Below are positions 1-5,564 of a stretch of 5,688 nt of DNA, piece by piece. A program made the translations under genes and the position numbers. Within the stretch, counting starts at the first letter, position 1. Each line of letters begins with the position of its first letter. The notes below the pieces were generated by a model. It saw only the letters and a list, made by a program, of their open reading frames with translations. It was not told where the DNA came from and did not search any database. The stretch comes from Thermoflexales bacterium. GTDB lineage: Bacteria > Chloroflexota > Anaerolineae > Fen-1058. The stretch is taken from the NCBI GenBank assembly GCA_030834835.1, contig JAUQXD010001423.1:1-5688 (forward strand), in the 5' to 3' direction.

Positions 1-20
1 TGCGCGACCGACGATCTAGC

Positions 21-55
21 CTCCAACTTCCAACCTCTAATTTCCAGCTTCTAAC
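21..55. repeat. Heptad repeat block H1, five 7-bp units
   Basis: Five consecutive 7-bp units fit the consensus YTCYARY (for example CTCCAAC at 21-27 and TTCCAAC at 28-34) with no gaps. The block lies directly downstream of radC and its last unit covers the radC stop codon (51-53). The units are degenerate, so this is a decayed or diversifying short tandem repeat and not a fresh microsatellite. No hairpin is visible, so it is not an obvious terminator. It is one of four blocks with the same period but different words in this window. Confidence 0.8.
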
Positions 56-761
56 TAAACGCCAACCCCCGTTCTTTCAGACTCACAAAGCGCTGCTGGC
101 CGATCACCAGATGATCGAGCACGTCCACATCCAGCAGTTGCCCGGCCTGAATGATCGCGCGCGTGACCGAGACATCCTCCGGCGACGGCGATGGATCGCC
201 GGAGGGGTGATTGTGCACGATGATGACGGCGGCGGCGTTGCGGCGGACGGCCTCGCGGAACAACTCACCCACGCGCACTACCGAGGTGTTGAGGCTACCC
301 TGATAAGCGGTAGTGATGGCGATGACGCGATTGCGCGTGTCCAGCATCACCACGCGCATTTCCTCTTGCTCCAGAAAACTCATCTCGCCCATCAGTAGAT
401 TGGCCGCGTCTCCGGGCGACCGAATCTGAAACCGCTCGTCCGGCGAGGCGATGGTCAGGCGGCGGCCCAACTCGAAGGCCGCTTTCAGCGTAATCACTTT
501 CGCTTCGCCCAACCCATACTCGCACTGAAGATCACTGATCGGGGCGCGGGCCAGTCCGGCCAATCCGCCGTACTTTGCCAACAACCGACTGGACACCGAT
601 AACACATTCTCGCCCACGGCGCCCACGCGAAAGATGATCGCCAGCAGTTCGGCGGTGGACAGGGCCGTGGGGCCTTCGCGCAATAATCGTTCGCGCGGCC
701 GTTCGCCGCTGGGCAGATCGTGGATGGTGGGATGATAATCGTGATTGTCGGTCTCGCTCAT
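51..761 (-). CDS. radC: RadC family protein (JAB1/MPN JAMM domain)
   Basis: This 236-residue product is a typical full-length RadC/UPF0758 protein. The N-terminal part (about residues 14-90) carries the family's ERPRERLL-x-GPxALSxAELLAI block followed by a helix-hairpin-helix-like segment (YGLGEAKVITLKAAFELGRR). The C-terminal part (about 105-236) is the JAB1/MPN metalloprotease-like domain. The JAMM motif is complete: His183, His185, then seven residues, Ser193 and Asp196 (HNHPSGDPSPSPED, nt 174-215), the expected zinc ligands. The family was named for DNA repair, but that role is disputed; a metal-dependent hydrolase activity on an unknown substrate is inferred. I chose ATG 761 over the upstream ATG at 839 because a GAGG Shine-Dalgarno sits 5 nt before it, homology begins just after it, and the extra 26 codons would be translated heptad repeat. 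It is divergent from the zinc-ribbon gene. Confidence 0.93.
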   Translation of the reverse strand: MSETDNHDYHPTIHDLPSGERPRERLLREGPTALSTAELLAIIFRVGAVGENVLSVSSRLLAKYGGLAGLARAPISDLQCEYGLGEAKVITLKAAFELGRRLTIASPDERFQIRSPGDAANLLMGEMSFLEQEEMRVVMLDTRNRVIAITTAYQGSLNTSVVRVGELFREAVRRNAAAVIIVHNHPSGDPSPSPEDVSVTRAIIQAGQLLDVDVLDHLVIGQQRFVSLKERGLAFS

Positions 762-766
762 GTCGG

Positions 767-770
767 CCTC
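767..770 (-). promoter_or_regulatory. Shine-Dalgarno deciding the radC start
   Basis: On the minus strand GAGG is followed by five bases and then ATG at 761. No comparable site precedes the in-frame ATG at 839, which lies inside repeat DNA, so the shorter protein is preferred. Confidence 0.6.
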
Positions 771-784
771 GATCGGGGAGTGAG

Positions 785-855
785 GTAATCGGTGATAGGT
801 TATCGGTTGATCGGTAACCGTGCATTGTGAATTGCGCATTGTGCATTGATCATTG
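785..855. repeat. Heptad repeat block H2, two words in series
   Basis: Ten units run without a break. Units at 785-820 fit GTNATCG (one of the five is 8 bp, at 806-813). Units at 821-855 fit TGCATTG, five exact 7-mers of which two are identical to the consensus. The second sub-block ends at 855, and TATAAT begins at the next base. The block fills most of the 144-bp spacer between radC and the divergent zinc-ribbon gene, so promoters for both genes must lie in or beside it. Confidence 0.85.
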
Positions 856-861
856 TATAAT
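832..861 (+). promoter_or_regulatory. Sigma-70-type promoter for the zinc-ribbon gene
   Basis: A perfect -10 hexamer TATAAT lies at 856-861. The best -35 candidate is TTGCGC at 832-837 (three of six consensus bases) with an 18-bp spacer, and it lies inside heptad block H2. Initiation would be near 868, giving a leader of about 38 nt before the ATG at 906. The reverse complement of 857-862 reads TATTAT, so a weak divergent -10 toward radC is possible, but it has no good -35. Confidence 0.6.
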
Positions 862-905
862 ACCGCCCGTTCGATTGGACGACCGATCGACGCTGGAGAC
901 TATAC

Positions 906-1475
906 ATGGATTTAGGCACAATTCTGTTGGCAGTGTTGGCGTTCATCGGCGCAGTGATGGCTGCGTTCTGGCTGACGCTGATTATCTGGACCTTCCGCGA
1001 TATGCGCGCTCGCTCGCGGGATGTGTTTGCGCAGATTCTGGCCGCGCTGTTAGTGGCCATCATGTTTCTGCCGGGCCTGGTGATTTACATGCTGCTGCGC
1101 CCCAGGGAAACCCTGGCCGAAGCTTACGAGCGCTCGCTGGAAGAAGAAGCGCTGTTGCAGGGCATCGAAGAAACGCTGGTGTGCCCTGGCTGCGCGGCGC
1201 GAGTCCAGACCGAGTTTGTGGTGTGCCCGGCGTGCCACACCAAGTTAAAGAAGTCCTGCCAGAACTGCGGGCGCGCGCTGAATATGCGCTGGAGCATTTG
1301 CCCGTATTGCGCCACCCCGGCGTTAGGCGGTGTGTCGGTGCAGGCCGCTCAACCGACCCAGGTCACGCCCGCCATCAGCGGCGGCTTCCTGCGCCGCGCC
1401 CAACGCGCGCCGGAACTTCCGCCTGAGACCCCGCCATCCCCGCCCACTGAACAGGCCGAACAGGCCGAAGCGTAA
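906..1475 (+). CDS. Two-TM membrane protein with double zinc ribbon
   Basis: The product has 189 residues. Two hydrophobic helices are visible at about residues 5-30 and 43-64, separated by a short basic loop (RDMRARSRD). A charged helical linker follows (about 65-90, RPRETLAEAYERSLEEEALLQ). Then come two four-cysteine zinc ribbons: Cys93, 96, 107, 110 and Cys118, 121, 132, 135 (CPGC, CPAC, CQNC, CPYC). All eight ligands are intact. The tail from about residue 138 is rich in Pro, Ala and Glu and is probably disordered. The ribbons presumably face the cytoplasm, possibly binding a protein or nucleic acid partner; this is inference and the biochemical role is unknown. I associate this architecture with Chloroflexota. 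A GGAG site (895-898) lies 7 nt before the ATG, and a strong terminator follows the TAA stop, so the gene is probably monocistronic. Confidence 0.88.
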   Translation: MDLGTILLAVLAFIGAVMAAFWLTLIIWTFRDMRARSRDVFAQILAALLVAIMFLPGLVIYMLLRPRETLAEAYERSLEEEALLQGIEETLVCPGCAARVQTEFVVCPACHTKLKKSCQNCGRALNMRWSICPYCATPALGGVSVQAAQPTQVTPAISGGFLRRAQRAPELPPETPPSPPTEQAEQAEA

Positions 1476-1478
1476 GTC

Positions 1479-1516
1479 AAAACCTGACAGGTCCTTGAGA
1501 CCTGTCAGGTTTTTTT
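1479..1516 (+). terminator. Intrinsic terminator, probably bidirectional
   Basis: A perfect 15-bp stem (1479-1493 with 1499-1513) closes a 5-nt loop (CTTGA) and runs into a T tract at 1510-1516, three bases after the zinc-ribbon gene's stop. On the minus strand the same stem starts just past the pyk stop and ends in TTTT, so it can serve both convergent genes. Each arm contains an 11-nt near-palindrome (ACCTGACAGGT at 1482-1492, ACCTGTCAGGT at 1500-1510). Confidence 0.93.
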
Positions 1517-2947
1517 CTACTGACCGTCTTCCTCGCCAATCACGTGCACGTGCAGCATATTCGTGGGATTGTTGCCGGTGATCGGAATGCCCGCCGTGAT
1601 CAGGATGATTTCGCCATGTTTGGCGATGCCGTTCTTGACGACCAGGGCCGCGGCCGTGCGCAGCATTTCATCAGTAGTTTGATGCTCGGGCGCGAGCACG
1701 GGCTGCACGCCCCACATCAGTGCCAGGCGGCGCTGCACCGTTTCATAGGGTGTGGTGGCGATGATGGGCGTGCGCGGGCGGAACTGCGCGATGAGGCTGG
1801 CGGTCATGCCGGTGCGCGTCGATGTCACGATCGCTTTAGCCCCGATCTCTTCGGCAATCTCGACGGTCGCTCGCCCGATGGCGGCCACGCTGTGCAACTG
1901 CGTCGTCACCGGATTGTTTAGCCATTTCTCGTATGGAAAATCCTGTTCTGTAATCGCGGCAATGCGGGCCATGGTCTGCGCGGCTTCGATCGGGTATTCG
2001 CCGCTGGCGGTTTCGCCGGATAGCATGACCGCGTCCGTACCATCGTAGATGGCATTCGCCACATCGCTGGCTTCGGCGCGCGTGGGGCGGGGGGCCGTCA
2101 TCATCGATTGCAGCATCTGCGTGGCCGTGATGACGGGGATGCCGCGCGCATTGCACTGCCGGATCAAATGCTTCTGCACCACGGGCACGCTCTCGGCGGG
2201 TGTTTCCACGCCCAGATCGCCGCGCGCGATCATGATGGCGTTGGTGCACGTCAAAATGCTTTCGATATGATCGAGCGCCTCCGATTTTTCGATCTTGGTC
2301 ACGATCGGGATGTCTGAACCCAACTCGTCCAGCAGCGTACGCAGTTCGCACACGTCGTCGCCGCTGCGCACGAATGACAAAGCAATGAAATCCAGCTGTT
2401 GCTCGACGGCGAACCGGGCGTCCTCGCGGTCTTTGGGTGTGATGGCCGACAGGCTCAAATTCGCGCCCGGCGCGCTAACACCCTTGTTGGAACTGAGCGG
2501 GCCGCCCGTGATGACGCGGCAGACCAGATCGGTGTCCGTGACCATGGTGACGACGAATTCGAGCGCGCCGTCGTCGATGAGCAAACGCTGCCCTGGTTGA
2601 ACGCCGTGTACCAATTCGGGATGCGGCAGGGTGACTTCGTGTGCGTCGCCCGCCACTTCGCGCAGCGTGAGCGTGATCGATTGATCGGGCACCGTCATGA
2701 CCGGGCCGCCCGCGATCTTGCTCACGCGCAGTTTGGGGCCTTGCAGGTCGCCCAGAATGGCGACGATGGCGTTTTCTTCCCTTGAAATACGCCGTACCCG
2801 TTCGATGCGAGCCGCGTGCGTGGCGTGATCGCCGTGCGAGAAATTCACACGCGCCACCGACATGCCGGCGCGAATCAAGGCCCGGATATGTTCATCCGTG
2901 TCGACCGCCGGGCCGACCGTGCAGACCATCTTAGTTCGATTCATCAT
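1517..2947 (-). CDS. pyk: Pyruvate kinase, K+-independent type by signature
   Basis: Pyruvate kinase converts phosphoenolpyruvate and ADP to pyruvate and ATP, the last step of glycolysis. The 476-residue product spans the usual domains: TIM barrel A (starting RTKMVCTVGPA), a B domain inserted at about 75-165, and a C-terminal domain ending at NMLHVHVIG. There is no extra PEP-utiliser domain. Active-site residues are present: Arg33, Asn35 and Ser37 (RVNFSHG), Asp67, Lys218 and Glu220 in IPIVTKIEKSEAL, Asp244 in RGDLGVE, and the ATQMLQSM and SDVANAIYDGTDAVMLSGETA blocks. The segment DLQGPKLRV (67-75) has Lys where K+-dependent enzymes have Glu, with Leu, Gln and Val at the co-varying sites. Start: homology excludes the upstream 26-codon extension, which would cross a hairpin. 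ATG 2947 or the adjacent ATG 2944 are both possible after GAGAGGT at 2951-2957. Confidence 0.96.
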   Translation of the reverse strand: MMNRTKMVCTVGPAVDTDEHIRALIRAGMSVARVNFSHGDHATHAARIERVRRISREENAIVAILGDLQGPKLRVSKIAGGPVMTVPDQSITLTLREVAGDAHEVTLPHPELVHGVQPGQRLLIDDGALEFVVTMVTDTDLVCRVITGGPLSSNKGVSAPGANLSLSAITPKDREDARFAVEQQLDFIALSFVRSGDDVCELRTLLDELGSDIPIVTKIEKSEALDHIESILTCTNAIMIARGDLGVETPAESVPVVQKHLIRQCNARGIPVITATQMLQSMMTAPRPTRAEASDVANAIYDGTDAVMLSGETASGEYPIEAAQTMARIAAITEQDFPYEKWLNNPVTTQLHSVAAIGRATVEIAEEIGAKAIVTSTRTGMTASLIAQFRPRTPIIATTPYETVQRRLALMWGVQPVLAPEHQTTDEMLRTAAALVVKNGIAKHGEIILITAGIPITGNNPTNMLHVHVIGEEDGQ

Positions 2948-2950
2948 GCT

Positions 2951-2957
2951 ACCTCTC
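2951..2957 (-). promoter_or_regulatory. Shine-Dalgarno for pyk, ahead of a double ATG
   Basis: GAGAGGT on the minus strand precedes two adjacent in-frame ATG codons. The spacing from GAGG is 4 nt to the first ATG (2947) and 7 nt to the second (2944). The second spacing is nearer the usual optimum, so the protein may begin MNRTK. Confidence 0.6.
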
Positions 2958-2965
2958 AACAAGAC

Positions 2966-2993
2966 ACTTCCGAAGCCGTGAGACTTCGGAAGT
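2966..2993 (-). other. Hairpin in the degV-pyk spacer
   Basis: A perfect 10-bp inverted repeat (ACTTCCGAAG at 2966-2975 and its complement at 2984-2993) closes an 8-nt loop. It begins 9 nt after the degV stop in the direction of transcription and ends just before the pyk Shine-Dalgarno. No T tract follows it on the minus strand, so it is more likely an RNA-stability or partial-attenuation element in a degV-pyk transcript than a full terminator. That function is an inference; the stem itself is read directly. Confidence 0.65.
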
Positions 2994-3002
2994 AAGGATT
3001 GG

Positions 3003-3848
3003 TTACGCTTCGACGAACAGGCCAAAGCCTAATGCGCCAGGGCCGGTATGAGCCGATACCGCCGGACTCATCGAATAAACAGCACACTCGGCCAGATGAT
3101 ACTGCTGTTTCAGTTCGTTGGCAAACTCGATCGCGCTGTCCGGCAGGCCGGTATACAGGACGCACATCTGGGCTTTCGACTTGCCTGCCATCGATTCGGC
3201 GATGAGGGTGCGTAAACGCGCCTGAGCTTTGGTCTTCGTGCGGATACGCTCCGCGCCCTCCACCAGGCCATTGCGAATCTCCAGAATCGGCTTCATTTGC
3301 AGCACCGACCCGATGAACGCTTGCGCATTGCCTACCCGACCGCCCTTCGCCAGATATTCCAGCGTATCCAGCACGAAGTACAACTTCATTCGATCGCGCA
3401 TCACTTCCAATCGGGGCAGAATCTCCGCGACTGTTTTGCCCGCATTTGCCAGTTTAGCGGCTTCAATCAGCATCATCGCTTCGCCCGCCGCCACGTTCAA
3501 CGTGTCAAACACTGCCACCCGGTCGTCGCCTAATTGCAGCCGGGCGGTGTTGGCCGACAGCCACGTCCCGCTGAGTTTGTTGGACAGCACCACGCACAGT
3601 ACGTCGTGTCCCTCGGCGCGGAACTGCTGATACAACTGCAAGAAGTCGCCGGCCGGCGGCTGCGAGGTGGTTGGGAAAAGTTTAGAGGCGGCCAGCCGCT
3701 TCAAGAACTCGTCCTTGGAGATGTCCACACCGTCGCGCAGCGTCTCCGTGCCGAAATTGACGCGCAGCGGCACAATCGTGATGCCATACTTCTGAGCGTC
3801 GGCCGGTTCCAACCCCGACGACGTGATGCCGATGATCTTGACTGCCAT
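3003..3848 (-). CDS. DegV family fatty-acid-binding protein (FakB-like)
   Basis: The 281-residue product matches the DegV family in length and motif order. The lipid-head contacts are TSQPP at residues 61-65 and the LSGTW segment with Ser93. Further markers are LEYLAKGGRVG (163-173, Arg171) and the C-terminal AHTGPGALGFGLF with His267, all landmarks of DegV/FakB proteins. Characterised FakB proteins bind a fatty acid and present it to the kinase FakA; no FakA gene is in this window, so the partner is unknown. The N-terminal motif is unusual: where the family has T-D-S, this protein reads TSSG at residues 9-12, lacking the Asp. The ATG at 3848 is preceded by a strong GGGGAG at 3856-3861 with 7-nt spacing. 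pyk lies 55 bp downstream in the same direction, with a hairpin between, so co-transcription is plausible. Confidence 0.92.
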   Translation of the reverse strand: MAVKIIGITSSGLEPADAQKYGITIVPLRVNFGTETLRDGVDISKDEFLKRLAASKLFPTTSQPPAGDFLQLYQQFRAEGHDVLCVVLSNKLSGTWLSANTARLQLGDDRVAVFDTLNVAAGEAMMLIEAAKLANAGKTVAEILPRLEVMRDRMKLYFVLDTLEYLAKGGRVGNAQAFIGSVLQMKPILEIRNGLVEGAERIRTKTKAQARLRTLIAESMAGKSKAQMCVLYTGLPDSAIEFANELKQQYHLAECAVYSMSPAVSAHTGPGALGFGLFVEA

Positions 3849-3915
3849 GGTCGATCTCCCCTGGTAAACGAATGTGATGCGACTAATAACCCCGGCTGAT
3901 GGTAAATGGTGCGAA

Positions 3916-3987
3916 ACGTAATACCGTAATACGTACTGCGTAAAACGCCCGGTTGAAGCGCCTTACGCAGTACGTTGTTACGCAGTA
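3916..3987. repeat. Heptad repeat block H3 in the thrC-degV spacer
   Basis: Units of 7 bp, with occasional 8-bp units, vary on ACGTANT in the left half (ACGTAAT at 3916-3922, ACGTACT at 3931-3937) and on CGCAGTA in the right half (3966-3972 and 3981-3987). The two halves are partly reverse complements, so the block also contains an inverted repeat. The 10-mer TTACGCAGTA occurs at 3963-3972 and again at 3978-3987. The block stops one base short of the thrC stop codon (3989-3991). Confidence 0.75.
3931..3975. repeat. 13-bp perfect inverted repeat downstream of thrC
   Basis: ACGTACTGCGTAA (3931-3943) is exactly complementary to 3963-3975, with a 19-nt loop. Allowing a one-base bulge, TTAC-type pairing extends the stem outward. 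It is placed where a thrC terminator would be expected, but no T tract follows on the minus strand, so terminator function is uncertain. Confidence 0.75.
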
Positions 3988-3988
3988 T

Positions 3989-5278
3989 TCACAGCAACCC
4001 GATCGGTTCCAGCGCGGCCCGCACGGCCTTCAAATCGGGATCGATGATGTTGGGCTGACCGGCGGCCTTGATGGCGCTGTTGACGTCCTTCAAGCCGTTG
4101 CCGGTGATGACCACGACGACGCTTTCATCCGCGCCCACGCGGCCTTCTCGAACGGCCTTCAACAATCCAGCCACGGCTGTGCCGGCGGCGGGTTCTGCAA
4201 ACACCGCAGTCTCACGCGCCAGCACACGCATCGCGTCGAGTATCTCGTCGTCGGTGACGGTGGACGCTTCGCCGCCCGTCTGTCGAATGGCGCGCACGGC
4301 GCGGCGGCCGTCGCGCGGCAGATCGACGTTGATGCTGTCGGCGATGGTGTGGCCGCTGACGGGCGTGATGTCGTCTTTGCCATCGCGCCACGCATTGTAC
4401 ACGGCGGCTGAGCCTTCGGCCTGAATGCCCATCAGTTTAGGCATCCCTGCGGGATCGATCCAGCCCAGGTTTTGCAGATCGACCAGGCCCTTGTGCAAAC
4501 CGGAGATGATGTTGCCGTCGCCGATGCTGACGAAAATCCGATCGGGCGTGTGCCACTTGTCGATGAAGCCGCCTTTAGCCAACGAGAGTTGTTCGCAAAT
4601 CTCCAGCGAGCAGGTCTTCTTGCCTTCGACGGTGATGGGATTGTAGCCCGTGTTGCGGCAGTACCAGCCAAATTCCTTGGAGGCTTGCAGGCACAGGTCG
4701 AAGGCCATGTCGTAATTGCCCTTGACCAGGAAGACGTGTGAGCCGTAGATCAACAACTGCGCCACTTTCGCCTGCGGCGCGGTCTGCGGCACGAAGATCA
4801 CGGCGGGCAGTTTGATCGAGCCGGCCATGCCAGCCAATGCTGCGCCCGCATTGCCGCTGGATGCCGTCGTGATCAGATCGCGCTTCAACTCCACAGCCTT
4901 CATCACCGTGATCGAACTGGCGCGGTCTTTGAAGGAGGCGGTGGGCATGCGGCCATCGTCTTTGATCCAGATTTCGCGCACGCCCAGCAGCTTCTCCAAT
5001 CGCGGCGCGCGATACAGCGGCGTCCAGCCCACGTGAAGCGGCAGATTGGGCACGCTCGAATCGACGGGCAGCAGCGGCCGATAGCGGAACAGATTCAGTT
5101 CGGCCGACGATTGCTGCGTTGCCATTCTGGCCGGGCTGTGTTGCGCATTGATGGCTTTGTAATCGTAGACGGCGTCCAGCAAACCTTCGTCGCCGTGCTT
5201 CGGGCACACATACTCAACTTCAGTCGGGCCGTATTCTTGCCCGCAGATGCTGCATTTGTAGCCTATGAGATGGTTCAT
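3989..5278 (-). CDS. thrC: Threonine synthase, PLP-dependent
   Basis: The 429-residue product converts O-phosphohomoserine to threonine and phosphate using pyridoxal phosphate. It opens with a small zinc-ribbon-like segment (Cys9, Cys12, Cys25, His28, then GDEGLLDAVYDY), as in many bacterial and archaeal threonine synthases. The GWTPLYRAPRLEKLLG block follows. The PLP lysine is Lys117 in TASFKDRAS, the phosphate-binding motif is SSGNAG (140-145), and the C-terminal cofactor-ring contact is in VVVITGNGLKD. Related fold-type II enzymes such as cysteate synthase cannot be fully excluded, but the overall pattern favours ThrC. ATG 5278 is preceded by AAGGAG (5285-5290) at 6-nt spacing. The gene is not beside hom or thrB here. 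Its leader holds heptad block H4 and, further upstream, the 42-bp array. No T-box or threonine leader peptide was recognised. Confidence 0.94.
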   Translation of the reverse strand: MNHLIGYKCSICGQEYGPTEVEYVCPKHGDEGLLDAVYDYKAINAQHSPARMATQQSSAELNLFRYRPLLPVDSSVPNLPLHVGWTPLYRAPRLEKLLGVREIWIKDDGRMPTASFKDRASSITVMKAVELKRDLITTASSGNAGAALAGMAGSIKLPAVIFVPQTAPQAKVAQLLIYGSHVFLVKGNYDMAFDLCLQASKEFGWYCRNTGYNPITVEGKKTCSLEICEQLSLAKGGFIDKWHTPDRIFVSIGDGNIISGLHKGLVDLQNLGWIDPAGMPKLMGIQAEGSAAVYNAWRDGKDDITPVSGHTIADSINVDLPRDGRRAVRAIRQTGGEASTVTDDEILDAMRVLARETAVFAEPAAGTAVAGLLKAVREGRVGADESVVVVITGNGLKDVNSAIKAAGQPNIIDPDLKAVRAALEPIGLL

Positions 5279-5307
5279 TCAACGCTCCTTGTGGGGGAAG
5301 TGGGTGC

Positions 5308-5349
5308 GTGACGAGTGATGCACGATGCAAGATGCAAGATGCATGAGAC
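5308..5349. repeat. Heptad repeat block H4 in the thrC leader
   Basis: Six 7-bp units run without gaps, with the core consensus RNGATGC. The unit AAGATGC occurs twice in succession (5329-5335, 5336-5342); the flanking units diverge. The block lies 30 bp upstream of the thrC start codon, probably in its 5' untranslated leader or promoter region. Confidence 0.8.
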
Positions 5350-5372
5350 CGATTAACCAACAAGTCAACTAG

Positions 5373-5564
5373 ACCAGTCCGCGATCATGTTTCTGCATGC
5401 AGCAACCTTGTTAAACCAGTCCGCGATCATGTTTCTGCATGCCGCAACCTTATTAAACCAGAGCGCGATCATGTTTCTGCACGCAGCAACCTTGTTAAAC
5501 CAGAACGCGATCATGTTTCTGCATGCCGAAACTTTGTTAAACCAGAGCGCGATCATCTTTCTGC
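5373..5564. repeat. 42-bp tandem repeat array, 4.6 units
   Basis: Units start at 5373, 5415, 5457 and 5499, each exactly 42 bp and beginning ACCAG. A fifth unit is truncated after 24 bp at 5564. Variable positions within the unit are 6, 7, 17, 26, 29, 31, 35 and 38; the rest is invariant. Each unit contains CGCGATCATG followed by an imperfect 18-bp palindrome (5389-5406 in unit 1, one mismatched pair). Because 42 is divisible by three, one frame on each strand stays open and would encode a 14-residue repeat (MFLHAATLLNQSAI on plus). Neither frame has a convincing ribosome-binding site, so I annotate it as a DNA repeat. Confidence 0.95.

Noticed and set aside
1..50. Possible C-terminus of a plus-strand gene ending at TAG 17-19
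   Set aside because: Only five codons would be visible, with no recognisable residues; the rest of the stretch is heptad repeat. It cannot be supported.
762..839. N-terminal extension of radC by 26 codons to the ATG at 839
   Set aside because: The extension is translated heptad repeat, lacks family homology and has no Shine-Dalgarno, whereas ATG 761 has GAGG at proper spacing.
1544..2785. Long plus-strand ORFs opposite pyk
   Set aside because: These are antisense shadows of a clearly coding GC-rich gene, with no domain similarity or ribosome-binding sites.
2948..3025. N-terminal extension of pyk by 26 codons
   Set aside because: It would cross the hairpin at 2966-2993 and overlap the end of degV. 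Pyruvate kinases begin at RTKxVCTxGPA, close after ATG 2947/2944.
5350..5372. Minus-strand promoter for thrC with TTGACT as -35
   Set aside because: The hexamer 17 bp downstream (CATGCA) matches the -10 consensus poorly, so a promoter call is not justified.
5365..5556. Minus-strand ORF of 63 codons over the 42-bp array
   Set aside because: Same periodicity argument; no convincing Shine-Dalgarno upstream and no recognisable domain.
5373..5564. CRISPR array
   Set aside because: The whole 42-bp unit is conserved with only scattered substitutions. There are no variable spacers of about 30 bp between constant repeats, and no cas genes.
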